Program-made: the position numbers and the translations under genes
Shown here: positions 28,320-37,543 of the stretch, piece after piece
Layout of the letters: each line of letters opens with the position of its first letter
Numbering within the stretch: position 1 is the first letter of the stretch
NCBI GenBank assembly: GCA_964388275.1
Contig: CAYLZD010000020.1
Span: forward strand, 11,120 to 75,119
Direction of reading: 5' to 3'
DNA from: JARYLZ01 sp964388275
Lineage (GTDB): Bacteria > Bacteroidota > Ignavibacteria > SZUA-365
DNA: 64,000 bases
The notes under the pieces: generated by a model
What the model was told of the DNA's origin: nothing
Database searches by the model: none
What the model saw: the letters and a program-made list of their open reading frames with translations, nothing else

Positions 28320-31300
28320 TCAGGGCAGTACGGCCACTCTTGTGGACGTCCTGAATCGCCCTGTCTCGAGCACCAAGTGGTAGATGCCTGCTGACACGCG
28401 GCGTGGAGCGTCGAGGAGCAGAGTGCCGTCCGCCCGGACCCAGGCAAGCTGCGACTTTACAGCTTTGCCGAGAGCATCGAACCAGCGGACGGTGAGCTGT
28501 TCCGCCACAGCGCCGGAAACCGACAAGCTTAGCATGCCGTTGTTGATTCCGCTCAGGTGCAGAGGATTGGGATGCGCCGAACCGATGGTGAATTCGGCAG
28601 CACGGGCCTCACGTGTGACGGATGATATGGGCCCCAGCGGATTGAGGACGAAGGTGTCGCGGTAGGTCACCGGCACCGTCGGACGCAGGATCAGGGAATC
28701 GCCCTTCGTGAAAGTAGACGCGCTGTCCTTTGCGTACACCCAGCCCGCATACATTATGGGTATAGACTTGGCGTCGTCGAGCAAGGCGGCTGAAAGAAGG
28801 TCCGGGTCCGGCTGGCCTGTGTACGGCGCGTCCAGCACGAACAGATACTCGCGGTCGGCCGCTGCGCGCGGGTCCCAGGTGTTGTTCGCCCGCGGGCCCC
28901 CGAGCTGCTCGACGAAGGCGAGTTCGATCCGGCGGGGGGATGACGGGTCTCGGATGTCCCAAGCGCTCACAGGGATCTCGTGATATCCGGTGCAGCCGTA
29001 ATTGGGCGTGCCGCCTCTTAAATATCCGTACGCCTTTTGAGGAGAGGACGGATCGAAGACCAGCGCGACCGCGTACAGCTCCATCAGGCCGGTCCTTGTG
29101 CCCCAGCCCCAAGCGTGACCCGTTCCGAATGGGATGTAGTCGATGAACCACTTGTTGCCGCTCGGCATGTACTCGACCGACAGCATTTCTTCTTCGAGCC
29201 TCCAGATCGGATCGGCGTCGTAATCCAGCCAGTTCGAGTTCGCCGTGCCCAGCGTAAGCTTCCAGCCGTCGACGACGGGCATTTCATGCGCGTACAGCGA
29301 AGGAAGGGGCCGCCGCGTCAACAGTACGCGCGCGTCCGTGGCGTCTTCTATTGTCACGTAACGCTGAGCGTCCGTTTCCTCGCCCTCGATGTGGACGACG
29401 TAGGTGTGGTCCTTCATGGCGCCGCGGTCGACTACGCGGTAACCGAGGGCGCCGGTGCCGGGCCCGGAAATATGCCGCGTCAATGAATCGGCGGGAGGCG
29501 ACGCGAACGCTTGCGCGGCGAGCTCGAGCGTGTCGCACCAGCAGTTGTTCACGGTGTCGTTTATGCTTACGGGCAGAAGGAAGATCTCGCCGTCCGTCGC
29601 GGCCGCGGGGACATCGAAACTGAGATAGGAAAGCTCGTCGAACGGATCATAGGGCCGGACGGTTTCGCTGTTGGAAGACACGAACGGCGTCTCTATGAAC
29701 TCCGGCCGCCGCGGCTCGAAATCACGAGCGTACACCTTGACGGCCCCGGCATCGAAAGGCGTCGAATTCCGCACCGCGGCGCTGAAACGCACGTTCTCTC
29801 CCGGATTGGCTGCGCCGTCGAAATTCAGATGATCGGATTCGATCCTGTGCAGCCGGGCTGATACCTGTCCCGCAAGCGGTATGCACACACCGCCCGGCCA
29901 TTCCATGCGTTTATCGCCATCGTAGCCGGCTTCGACCGTAAAATCGACTCCGGCGTGTCTCCGCGGCGTGATCCACGAAGCCGAATAGACGAAATCCCCC
30001 GCGGACCCGTCACCGTGCAGTCCGTCGTCGAAGAGCATGAAACGGGCGATCTCGATTCCCTGCTTGTCGCGGACGATCGCGCGGGCGGAGGAGCTGTTCA
30101 GAAGCGCGGCTCTGACGATCAATTCGGATGAATCGGTGTGGAAATACACGATTTCGTGCGAGATCTCCGGCAGGATATTCTCGCAAGCGGGATTGTCGTG
30201 GCACAATTGCAGTATGTCGGACGCTTTCCTCAATTCGACTATCTCCTCCCTCAGAAGAGGGCGCTGCGCGACGAGGTAGGCGTAAACCACTTCCTGCGTG
30301 TCTCCCCGCGCCATCGTGAACGGTCCGGATGACAGCAGCATCCGACGGTCAGAGGGCTGGTGCACATCACCGTCGATCCAGCCGGCGCCGGTCGCAGGAT
30401 CTCCGGCAAGAGGAAAGTTTGTGGGCGTTTTTGTATGCGGATCCACATGGGATCCCCCGGCGAACAGCCGTCCCTGCATGTTGTTGTAGAGCTGCGCCGC
30501 GCCGTACGGAGTTCCGAGATTCGGATCTCGGTACACCGCGTCGCTGTTGATATAGAAGGTAAAAGCGGTGATCGGAAGATTCCTGAAACCTTCACGCAAT
30601 CCGGCGCCGAAGCGGGCGGTGGCGCCGCTCTCCGGCGCAATGGGGCCCTGAATCATGCGTATGCCGAGAGCCGGCGGATCGCCGTATCCGCCGTCCCGGG
30701 TCCTGCCGTTATAGACAAATGCCATGTTCCGTGTCGTGTCCACTCCCACAAGATCATCCAGCCCGTCGCCCAGATCGGGATCGGTCCATCGTGCGAAATA
30801 AACGTCCTCGAAATCGGAGGCGCCCCGGTTGATCAGAGTGTGCTTCACGAAAACCGCGTTGTCCAGAGGCGCGGGATTTCTGAATGCCCAGACCATTGTG
30901 CGGATTTCGAGTCCGACGGGCGGTGTTCCATAGAGCGTCGCCGTCCTGGTCGGATCCAGGTCGTTGGAGACGAACCACAGCGCCTCGTCGCCCGGGTATA
31001 GGGGCTTGTCGCCGGCCGACGAGTCGCTCAGCCAGGCGTTGAAATCCGGATCGTATTGTCCGTTGCCGTCCTCGTCGAAAATAGGCGCTCCGCCGCCGGC
31101 CGGCCATTCCGTGAAGTCGCGGCGCAGACGCTCCTGTTCCCGCGGCGGCAGGACGTCGAACTCAGCCCGCGTGATTCGCCGCGCCTTGTAGATGCGGAAA
31201 GCCGGATCGGATGGGTCGGCCGCCTCGCCGTCGCTCTCTATGCCGCCGGCTTGCCAGCCGTAGCGGTACGTGGCGCCGCCCGCGCGAAACTCGCCGTCGG

Positions 31301-31574
31301 CTTTGCCCGCGTAAACCAGTCCGTCCGCGAAAATGCAATGTTTCCCCGAACCGCGGGGCCATTCGAAGCCCGCGCCGTCGCTCCCCGGATTATGCGCGGC
31401 GCTGCCGTTGCTGGAAAACCACATAAAAATGTTGTTGACGGAAACGGAATCGAAAACATCGTTTGTCAGCGATGCCACGGGGGATGTTTCCGCCGGCGCC
31501 ACGGGACTCTGGCCCGCGGATTCGCCCGAATGCAACAGCAACAGTAAAACGATACAGCCCGGAATTCCTTTCAT
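28320..31574 (-). CDS. Large T9SS-sorted protein of Ignavibacteria-like secreted family
   Basis: A 1084-residue exported protein. The N-terminus has a signal peptide (IPGCIVLLLLLHSGESAGQ), then the pattern VNNIFMWFSSNGSAAHNP, which I associate with large secreted proteins of Ignavibacteria-type genomes. Around residue 525 it carries RFMLFDDGLHGDGSAGDFVY, a choice-of-anchor-X-like turn. The C-terminus (IGSAHPNPLHLSG, WFDALGKAVKSQ, VSAGIYHLVLETGRF) is a T9SS type A sorting domain. No enzyme motif is seen. The start at 31574 was chosen because the signal peptide then begins the protein; the frame is open 17 codons further upstream. It converges with the propeller gene. Confidence 0.8.
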   Translation of the reverse strand: MKGIPGCIVLLLLLHSGESAGQSPVAPAETSPVASLTNDVFDSVSVNNIFMWFSSNGSAAHNPGSDGAGFEWPRGSGKHCIFADGLVYAGKADGEFRAGGATYRYGWQAGGIESDGEAADPSDPAFRIYKARRITRAEFDVLPPREQERLRRDFTEWPAGGGAPIFDEDGNGQYDPDFNAWLSDSSAGDKPLYPGDEALWFVSNDLDPTRTATLYGTPPVGLEIRTMVWAFRNPAPLDNAVFVKHTLINRGASDFEDVYFARWTDPDLGDGLDDLVGVDTTRNMAFVYNGRTRDGGYGDPPALGIRMIQGPIAPESGATARFGAGLREGFRNLPITAFTFYINSDAVYRDPNLGTPYGAAQLYNNMQGRLFAGGSHVDPHTKTPTNFPLAGDPATGAGWIDGDVHQPSDRRMLLSSGPFTMARGDTQEVVYAYLVAQRPLLREEIVELRKASDILQLCHDNPACENILPEISHEIVYFHTDSSELIVRAALLNSSSARAIVRDKQGIEIARFMLFDDGLHGDGSAGDFVYSASWITPRRHAGVDFTVEAGYDGDKRMEWPGGVCIPLAGQVSARLHRIESDHLNFDGAANPGENVRFSAAVRNSTPFDAGAVKVYARDFEPRRPEFIETPFVSSNSETVRPYDPFDELSYLSFDVPAAATDGEIFLLPVSINDTVNNCWCDTLELAAQAFASPPADSLTRHISGPGTGALGYRVVDRGAMKDHTYVVHIEGEETDAQRYVTIEDATDARVLLTRRPLPSLYAHEMPVVDGWKLTLGTANSNWLDYDADPIWRLEEEMLSVEYMPSGNKWFIDYIPFGTGHAWGWGTRTGLMELYAVALVFDPSSPQKAYGYLRGGTPNYGCTGYHEIPVSAWDIRDPSSPRRIELAFVEQLGGPRANNTWDPRAAADREYLFVLDAPYTGQPDPDLLSAALLDDAKSIPIMYAGWVYAKDSASTFTKGDSLILRPTVPVTYRDTFVLNPLGPISSVTREARAAEFTIGSAHPNPLHLSGINNGMLSLSVSGAVAEQLTVRWFDALGKAVKSQLAWVRADGTLLLDAPRRVSAGIYHLVLETGRFRTSTRVAVLP

Positions 31575-31725
31575 TTTGCCCTGCCCTGGGATGGTGAAGA
31601 GACCTGAATGCCGATCTCTTGACACTGCAACGGAGAGTCGGTTACATTCGCCCGAAGTTTCTTCGATGATTCGCGCTTGTTTAGATTGCCGGAGGACGAG
31701 TCCGTACTCGGCGCATTAATCATCG

Positions 31726-32376
31726 ATGGATACGCAATATATGAAGACACCCAAAAGACGCGGATCCGGGCCGTACACCGTGGGCGTAGCCGGAGGCAGC
31801 GGCTCGGGCAAGACGACCTTCGCGCGCATGATCGCCGAGCGGCTCGGATGGGACATCGTGCTGCTGTTCCAGCATGACGCGTACTACAGGGAACTTCCGG
31901 GGCTCTCGTATGATCAGCGTTCCGCCGTCAACTTCGATCACCCCGACGCGCTCGACGCTGAACTCTGCGCCGCTCAGCTGGAAGCGCTGCGCGGAGGCGC
32001 CAGCGTGCGGCAGCCCGTCTATGATTTCTCGACGCATCTCAGAAAAGCCGAAACGCTGCGACTCGATCCGAAGCCCGTCATAATCGTGGAGGGCATACTC
32101 GCGCTTTCGGACGCCGGTCTGACCCGGCTGATGGATCTCCGAGTTTTCATGGACGCCGAAGAACACGTCCGCTATTCGAGACGCCTCGGGCGGGACGTCC
32201 GGGAGCGCGGCCGCACTTCCGAGTCCGTCCGCATGCAGTGGGAAGCCACCGTTCAGCCGATGTATGAGCGTTTCGTCGCTCCTTCGGCGAAACGCGCGCA
32301 TCTGCTGGTCCCTTCCGGCGAGGGAAACGACCTCGCCGCCGACATTCTCACCGCGTTTATCATAACGATGCTTTGA
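31726..32376 (+). CDS. udk: Uridine kinase
   Basis: A 216-residue P-loop kinase that phosphorylates uridine (and usually cytidine) for nucleotide salvage. Walker A is GSGSGKT at residues 24-30; HPDALDAE, YDFSTHLRKAET and VIIVEGILAL are the family's nucleoside-binding and Walker B-like blocks, and RYSRRLGRDVRERGRT is the lid region. Length fits bacterial Udk. The ATG at 31741 is an alternative start; either keeps all motifs. The gene stands alone on the plus strand between minus-strand neighbours, with a 151-base upstream gap in which no clear promoter match was found. Confidence 0.9.
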   Translation: MDTQYMKTPKRRGSGPYTVGVAGGSGSGKTTFARMIAERLGWDIVLLFQHDAYYRELPGLSYDQRSAVNFDHPDALDAELCAAQLEALRGGASVRQPVYDFSTHLRKAETLRLDPKPVIIVEGILALSDAGLTRLMDLRVFMDAEEHVRYSRRLGRDVRERGRTSESVRMQWEATVQPMYERFVAPSAKRAHLLVPSGEGNDLAADILTAFIITML

Positions 32377-32389
32377 AGCGTCCCGACTC

Positions 32390-33115
32390 CTATTCGCCCT
32401 TCCTCCCTATCACGCCGAAATATCCCATCCATCTTCGCCCGCCCTGCTTCAGATACACGTCGATTTCGTGTTTGTAATGTTTCACGAGAGCCTTATGCTG
32501 TTTGAAACCCTCGAATCCCGCGCCAGCGATTTTCCGCACGTCGCCGGTGAATTGAGTGTAGAACGGTTCCAAATGCTCTGTCGCGTCGTGAATCGACGTA
32601 TCGGTGAATCCGGTTTCAGCCGTCAGTTCGAGCAATTCGCCGACGCTGAGCACCGAATACTCCCGGGATTCCCAGACGTCGCGCACGTAGGTCGGCGCAG
32701 CCGCTTCCAGCCAGACGGGTGTGGTGAGCAGCAGGGCGCCCCCGGGTTTCAACACACGGCGCGCCTCTCGCAGATGCTTGCGCTTGTTGTAGGAAGACAG
32801 CAGTCCGTCGGAAATCACCACGTCGATAGATTCCCGCGCGGGGTCCAGAGAAAGCGGCGACATGGATCGGAACGACACGCGGCCATTGAAATCCCCGGCC
32901 TGCGACTTGCAGAACAGCAGGGCTTCGGCGTCTTCATCTGCGGCCATGATTTTGCCGGGAAAAATCCCGGCCGTCGCGAACACGTTTTCTCCGTATCTGC
33001 TTCCAATGTACATGAGCAGGGAGTCCTGTGTTTTCAAACCGGCGGGCAATGCGGACAGCAGCCTGCGAATGAGTCCAGGTCCGCCGGGGGTGAGATTGAA
33101 AGGGTGCTTCTGCAT
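32390..33115 (-). CDS. Class I SAM-dependent methyltransferase
   Basis: A 241-residue protein of Methyltransf_11 type. SAM motif I is degenerate (LLMYIGSRYGENVFATA) but motif II (KIMAADEDAEALL), the DVVISDGLLSSY segment and the post-motif LKPGGALLLTTPVW follow in the expected order. The final section (KHEIDVYLKQGGRRWMGYFGVIGRKG) is unlike the general family. It lies 21 bases after ftsX on the same strand and may be co-transcribed from the ftsX promoter at 34038-34068. Substrate unknown. It converges with udk, with only 13 bases between the two stops. Confidence 0.75.
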   Translation of the reverse strand: MQKHPFNLTPGGPGLIRRLLSALPAGLKTQDSLLMYIGSRYGENVFATAGIFPGKIMAADEDAEALLFCKSQAGDFNGRVSFRSMSPLSLDPARESIDVVISDGLLSSYNKRKHLREARRVLKPGGALLLTTPVWLEAAAPTYVRDVWESREYSVLSVGELLELTAETGFTDTSIHDATEHLEPFYTQFTGDVRKIAGAGFEGFKQHKALVKHYKHEIDVYLKQGGRRWMGYFGVIGRKGE

Positions 33116-33136
33116 CGAAGGTCCGCGGGAATGGTT

Positions 33137-34021
33137 TCAGCTCCGAGCCACAAGTGTCTCGCGGAGGAATCTGCTGATCGATACCAGGCTTCCGATCAGT
33201 CCCAGCAGGCCGCCGATGAGCACCAGGAAAAAATAAAAGGCGAAGTCGATGTTGAATGAGAGCAATAGGTCTTCTGAAATTGGTTCGATGAAAAATCCGA
33301 AGGAAATGCCCAGCAGTATCGAGGCCAGCACACCGCCGACCGCGCCGTGAAAAACGCCTTCGAGCACGAAGGGCATCCGTATGAACATGGAGGTGGCGCC
33401 GACCAGCTTCATCGTCCTGATGATACCCCGCTTCGCCTCTATCGTGAGACGTATGGTATTGGCTACGAGAATGACCGCCGAAAGCCCGAGCACTATGCCG
33501 ATGAAGAGGGTCGCGTAGCTGAAAGTCCGGGCGCGGGTGTCGATCAGCGCGAGAAACTGCTTCCGGTAAACGACGTTGTCGACGCCGCGTATCGCTTCCG
33601 CCTTCTTCGCGATGGCTGCTATGCTGTCGGCGTTGTCGTAGCCCTGGTGTATTCGGAGCCTGTATGAAGCCGGCAGGGGATTCTCGTCCAGCAGGTCCCT
33701 GTAATCCTCGCCGAATTCCTGTTTGAAAATTCGGGCCGCGTCTTCCTTGGATACATAAGTGACCTCCTCGACGCCTCTGACGGCCTTCAGTCCGGCCCCT
33801 ATCTTCCGGTGTTGATCCGCGTTGAGGCCGTTTTTCAGAAACGCCTCGACTTCCACCCGCGCGCGGATTTCATCCACCATCTCGCTGAAATTCATTGTTA
33901 TTATCGTGAACACGCCGAGCAACAGCAGCGAAATGCTCACCGTGAAAATCGTGATGAGCGTCGCAGCCCTGTTTCTTCTGAATCCGGCGAGGCTCTCCTC
34001 AAGGGTGTATCGGAAGCTCAT
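33137..34021 (-). CDS. ftsX: Cell division protein FtsX
   Basis: A 294-residue inner-membrane permease-like protein of the FtsEX complex, which controls peptidoglycan hydrolases at the division site. It has an N-terminal segment at about 20-45, a periplasmic domain with the typical EVEAFLKNGL and VTYVSKEDA, and three further membrane helices in the FtsX domain, including LIGIVLGLSAVILVANTIRL-like and the EAKRGIIRTMKLVGAT loop, which is the FtsE contact region. FtsE is not adjacent, as is common in Bacteroidota. The promoter on the minus strand lies 17-47 bases upstream, predicting a very short leader. Confidence 0.93.
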   Translation of the reverse strand: MSFRYTLEESLAGFRRNRAATLITIFTVSISLLLLGVFTIITMNFSEMVDEIRARVEVEAFLKNGLNADQHRKIGAGLKAVRGVEEVTYVSKEDAARIFKQEFGEDYRDLLDENPLPASYRLRIHQGYDNADSIAAIAKKAEAIRGVDNVVYRKQFLALIDTRARTFSYATLFIGIVLGLSAVILVANTIRLTIEAKRGIIRTMKLVGATSMFIRMPFVLEGVFHGAVGGVLASILLGISFGFFIEPISEDLLLSFNIDFAFYFFLVLIGGLLGLIGSLVSISRFLRETLVARS

Positions 34022-34037
34022 GGGGCTTAATCTCGAC

Positions 34038-34068
34038 TAAACCTATGTCTTTTGCCATGCAAAGGCAA
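34038..34068 (-). promoter_or_regulatory. Promoter of ftsX
   Basis: Read on the minus strand: TTG (34068-34066), 20-base spacer, TAGGTTTA (34045-34038), seven of eight with TAnnTTTG. The ftsX ATG at 34021 would be about ten bases from the start point. Confidence 0.6.
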
Positions 34069-34101
34069 GCGTAATCGGGATTTGACTGCTATATTGCCGC
34101 T

Positions 34102-34872
34102 ATGAATGATTACACTTTTGAAAGACTGCTCTTGATAATGAAACAATTGCGGAGCGAATGTCCCTGGGACAGGGCTCAGACTCACGACTCCATCAAAGGG
34201 CACACCATTGAAGAGGCGTACGAGGTCGTGGAAGCCATCGACCACGGCAATTTCGAGGATCTGAAGTCGGAACTGGGCGACCTTCTGCTGCATGTCGTTT
34301 TCCACGCGGAGATCGCCGAGGGGGACGGCCGCTTCTGCATTTCGGATGTTCTTGCCGGCATCATTGAAAAACTCATACGCAGGCATCCGCACATTTTCGG
34401 CGACGTGAAGGTCGACGGGGCGGACGACGTCAAGCGCAATTGGGAACAGATAAAGCTCGCTGAAGGACGGGATTCGATAATCGACGGCGTGCCCGCCGTT
34501 CTGCCCGCTCTCCTGAAAGCGCATCGCGTCCAGGAAAAGGCTTCGAAAGTGGGTTTCGACTGGCCTGATCAGGAACAGGTGTGGGACAAGGTACGGGAAG
34601 AGATGGAGGAACTCCGCGAGGCGGTCGGCCGGGCTGAGCCGGACAGGGACGGGATCGAGGAGGAATTCGGCGACCTTCTCTTCGCTCTCGTGAATTACTC
34701 GCGATTCGTGCGCGTCAATCCGGAAGATGCGCTGCGAAAGGCCGTGGATAAATTCTCGCAGCGCTTCAGGCACATCGAGAGACGGATGCGGGAAGAGGGC
34801 ATGGACATGCGGAATTCCACGCTCGAGGAAATGGACCGTTACTGGGAGGAAGCCAAGAACCTGCGGCTCTGA
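34102..34872 (+). CDS. mazG: Nucleoside triphosphate pyrophosphohydrolase MazG
   Basis: Cleaves non-canonical or excess nucleoside triphosphates to monophosphate and pyrophosphate in the cytoplasm. The 256-residue protein has the tandem MazG fold: in the first half CPWDRAQTHDSIKGHTIEEA followed by ELGDLLLHVVFHA, in the second half EEMEELREAV followed by EEFGDLLFALVNYSRF, the last being the usual catalytic half. Between them lie RRHPHIFGDV and EKASKVGFDW. The length matches the full two-domain enzyme. It is divergent from ftsX and converges with lpxB. Relation to the toxin-antitoxin mazEF genes is only by name. Confidence 0.95.
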   Translation: MNDYTFERLLLIMKQLRSECPWDRAQTHDSIKGHTIEEAYEVVEAIDHGNFEDLKSELGDLLLHVVFHAEIAEGDGRFCISDVLAGIIEKLIRRHPHIFGDVKVDGADDVKRNWEQIKLAEGRDSIIDGVPAVLPALLKAHRVQEKASKVGFDWPDQEQVWDKVREEMEELREAVGRAEPDRDGIEEEFGDLLFALVNYSRFVRVNPEDALRKAVDKFSQRFRHIERRMREEGMDMRNSTLEEMDRYWEEAKNLRL

Positions 34873-34917
34873 AGCGGCGCCAGGCGATGTCCTCTTTCAG
34901 CCGAAATCCGAAGCCGT

Positions 34918-36063
34918 TCAAACGCGCCGACCGGCGAGGGAGAGCGCCAGCTCCGCAACGCGCGAGGACGCTCCCGGCGTCCCAAGTTTATCCCGCACCG
35001 CCAGGAGGCGCGCGCGCATGCCTTCACGAGCCTCAGCGCTTGCGAAAAAAGGTGAAAGCGCCTCTGCCAGGGCCTCGGCGGTCAAGTCGCTCTGAACGAA
35101 TTCCGGGGACACGGTTTCTCCCGCGAGTATGTTGACCATGCCGATGTTCCGGACCGTGATAAGTCGCTTTCCGATCTGGTAGTTCAGCCATCCGGTCCTG
35201 TACACTACCGCCATGGGCGTTCCGTAGCAGGCCGTTTCCACGGTGGCCGTGCCGGATGTCACCATGGCGGCATGCGCATGCTGCATGAGGCCGTGTGTCG
35301 CGTTGCGCAGTAGCGCAGCGTCTTCATGGCCGCGCAGATGAGGCAGGTAATGGCTGTCCGGAAGCCGCGCCGCGCCAATCGCCCTCGCGCAGCCGTGGCG
35401 CTGCGAGAGTATGCGCGACGCTTCGAGCATGACCGGGAGCATGCGTCTGACCTCCTGGGCGCGGGACCCTGGGAGCAGCGCGAGAATAGGACGCTCGGGA
35501 AGCCCTGTTGATGCCAGGAATGCGCCGCGGTCGATTTCGGGCAGGATTTCCATGAGCGGATGGCCGACGAAGGTCGATGGGATGCCGAGTCTCCGGTACA
35601 TCTCCTCCTCGAACGGGAAGGCGACCGCGATATGGTCGACAAGTTCCCTCATAGCGGCCGCCCGCTTTCCGCCCCATGCCCAAACCTGAGGGCTTATGTA
35701 ATACAGCACCGGAATGCCCGCTGCTTTCGCCGTGCGGGCGAGCCGCATGTTGAAGCCTGGGTAATCGATGAGTATCAGGGCGTCGGGCCGCCTGCGCAGC
35801 AGTTCATCGCGGCAGCGTTTCAGCATCGCGCGCAGAAAAGTGAAGCGCCGCGCCACTTCGATGAAGCCCATCACGGATGTGTCCCTGACGTGGTACAGGC
35901 ATTCGCAGTCCTCGCCTTCCATCAGATCTCCACCGATGCCGAAAATGCGGACTCCCGGCGCCCGGTTGCGCAGAGCGGCCGCAGCTCGCGCGCCGTACAT
36001 GTCGCCCGAGCTCTCGCCCGCAACCATCATGAACGACGGTCCGCCGTTTATCTGAACAGCCAT
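34918..36063 (-). CDS. lpxB: Lipid-A-disaccharide synthase
   Basis: Condenses UDP-diacylglucosamine with lipid X to the disaccharide of lipid A at the inner face of the inner membrane. The 381-residue protein shows AGESSGDMYGARAA at about 13-26, DYPGFNMRLA, YYISPQVWAWG, FVGHPLME, LLPGSRAQEV and TSGTATVETACYGTP, all standard for GT19. It proves lipopolysaccharide-type outer membrane lipid. Start 36063 gives the usual N-terminus; a longer open frame to 36696 lies inside another gene. It overlaps the upstream methyltransferase gene by 16 bases, so the two share a transcript. Confidence 0.95.
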   Translation of the reverse strand: MAVQINGGPSFMMVAGESSGDMYGARAAAALRNRAPGVRIFGIGGDLMEGEDCECLYHVRDTSVMGFIEVARRFTFLRAMLKRCRDELLRRRPDALILIDYPGFNMRLARTAKAAGIPVLYYISPQVWAWGGKRAAAMRELVDHIAVAFPFEEEMYRRLGIPSTFVGHPLMEILPEIDRGAFLASTGLPERPILALLPGSRAQEVRRMLPVMLEASRILSQRHGCARAIGAARLPDSHYLPHLRGHEDAALLRNATHGLMQHAHAAMVTSGTATVETACYGTPMAVVYRTGWLNYQIGKRLITVRNIGMVNILAGETVSPEFVQSDLTAEALAEALSPFFASAEAREGMRARLLAVRDKLGTPGASSRVAELALSLAGRRV

Positions 36064-36620
36064 ATTGCGACAATCACGGCGATGATCAGCGCGAAAGCTT
36101 GAAGCGTCCTGGCCTCCGATTGGCGGCCGGCCCGCCAATCGGGTTTGGTCTTCCGGGCGCCCGGCCATGGTGAAAGCCGGAACATGAAGCGCGGAACCGC
36201 GGCGCAATAAGTCCGGTATTCGTCGCCGAAACGCTGTATCAGAAAGCGCTCCTCCTCGCGGACGATCAGCGAGTACTGTATCGAGAAAAACACCAGGGCG
36301 GCCAGCGGCAGCCAGGGCATGAGAGCCATGGACATGACGCCCACTCCGAGATACATCATGATGTTTCCTAGATACAGGGGATTGCGCGTGTGCGCGAAGG
36401 GGCCGGCGGTCACAAGACGGCTGGCGCCCACCTCGCCGGTGACTCGAGTTTCCGCTCCCACGTGCAGCACGCCCCAGGCCCTCAACGCTTCGCCTGCGAG
36501 GGCGAGGACGAAGCCGGACGCCAGGCTCGCGAGGGTGGGCCGCGCGAATATCAACATCACCGTCAGGAACGGAACAGGGGTGTAACCGCGGTATTTGAAG
36601 AACAAGGCGCTGGCGTTCAT
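36048..36620 (-). CDS. ICMT/PEMT-like integral membrane methyltransferase
   Basis: A 190-residue membrane protein with about four hydrophobic segments. Typical of isoprenylcysteine carboxyl methyltransferase-like proteins are GPFAHTRNPLYLGN at about 92-105 and the C-terminal EEERFLIQRFGDEYRTY, which form the SAM site. Bacterial members methylate unknown, perhaps lipid, substrates. The coupling to lpxB (16-base overlap, same promoter) suggests a lipid target in the envelope, possibly lipid A or its carrier; this is inference. The promoter at 36626-36655 leaves only five bases before the ATG, so the message may be leaderless. Confidence 0.85.
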   Translation of the reverse strand: MNASALFFKYRGYTPVPFLTVMLIFARPTLASLASGFVLALAGEALRAWGVLHVGAETRVTGEVGASRLVTAGPFAHTRNPLYLGNIMMYLGVGVMSMALMPWLPLAALVFFSIQYSLIVREEERFLIQRFGDEYRTYCAAVPRFMFRLSPWPGARKTKPDWRAGRQSEARTLQAFALIIAVIVAIWLFR

Positions 36621-36625
36621 TAGCG

Positions 36626-36655
36626 CAAACTAATATCGAAAGGGAGCAATGCCAA
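36626..36655 (-). promoter_or_regulatory. Promoter of ICMT-like/lpxB operon
   Basis: On the minus strand: TTG (36655-36653), 20-base spacer, TAGTTTG (36632-36626), one base shorter than TAnnTTTG. Only five bases separate the box from the ATG. Confidence 0.5.
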
Positions 36656-36783
36656 GAGATCCCGCATGATACCGGTGCGTCCGCTCGCGTTTCCATTCAC
36701 GCTGAGGACCGGATTCGTAATTTCGGAGGATTGCTTATATTGCCTTGTTGAATGTCGCTCAGCGCGAAGATCACGCACCGCAC

Positions 36784-37533
36784 ATGATTTCCAATCCGGG
36801 CAGATTGCAAAAGAAAACCGACGACAGGCTTCGACGCGGACGCCTTCTTTTCGAGGGACACACGAAACGTGTGTTCGAGACGAGCATTCCCGACAATGTC
36901 CTTCTCGAGTTCAAAGCGGAATTCTCCGGCCTCGATGAGAAACGAAGCGCCTCCGCTCCGCGCAAAGCGGCGCTTATGAACGACATCGCCGCGCACATCT
37001 TTCAATATCTGCAGAGCTTCCGCATACCCTCTCACTTCATTCAGAAACACGACGAGACGCAGTTGCTGGTGGCGCGGCTCGACATGATCCCTCTGGCAGT
37101 TGTCGTCAGAAACATCGCCGAGGGATCGCTCTGCGGGCGGTACGGAATCGAAGAGCGGCGGGAGCTGGAGTTTCCGGTTGTCGAACTCATTTACCGCAAC
37201 AGTCAACTCGATTATCCTTTGGTAAACGAATCGCATCTGCTGGCGTTCGGCGTGTCGACGCCCGAGGAAATCCGGACCACGGTGCGCATCGCGACCAAGG
37301 CCAACGCCGTGCTGCGCTCTTTCATGGAGCGCCGCCGTCTGCGCCTCGTCGACATGTGGATGGAATTCGGGCGGAAAAACGGCGAGATACTGCTTGGCGA
37401 TGCGATCATTCCCGACTCCATGCGCCTTCTCGACACCGAGACGGACGAACTGCACGACGGCGCGATATTCAGATTGGGCATAGGCGATTATCAGAAAGCT
37501 TACCGGGATTTGCATCAACGACTGCTCTCCTGA
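36784..37533 (+). CDS. purC: SAICAR synthetase
   Basis: Phosphoribosylaminoimidazole-succinocarboxamide synthase, adding aspartate to CAIR with ATP in purine synthesis. The 249-residue protein is of the short bacterial form. Visible are GRLLFEGHTKRVFETS (ATP-binding start), KAALMNDIAAHIFQYL, LDMIPLAVVVRNIAEGSL, YGIEERRELEFPVVE and the region EFGRKNGEILLGDAIIPDSMR. In the last motif LGDAIIPDS replaces the more usual LADEISPDS, a mild deviation at a conserved site. Start 36784 was taken instead of 36745 because the first 13 codons of the longer form have no family likeness. It opens a run of purine and phospholipid genes. Confidence 0.93.
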   Translation: MISNPGRLQKKTDDRLRRGRLLFEGHTKRVFETSIPDNVLLEFKAEFSGLDEKRSASAPRKAALMNDIAAHIFQYLQSFRIPSHFIQKHDETQLLVARLDMIPLAVVVRNIAEGSLCGRYGIEERRELEFPVVELIYRNSQLDYPLVNESHLLAFGVSTPEEIRTTVRIATKANAVLRSFMERRRLRLVDMWMEFGRKNGEILLGDAIIPDSMRLLDTETDELHDGAIFRLGIGDYQKAYRDLHQRLLS

Positions 37534-37543
37534 CGGAATTCAG

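Noticed and set aside
36064..36696. N-terminal extension of lpxB by 211 codons
   Set aside because: It overlaps the ICMT-like gene almost fully and has no likeness to LpxB; 36063 gives the normal length.
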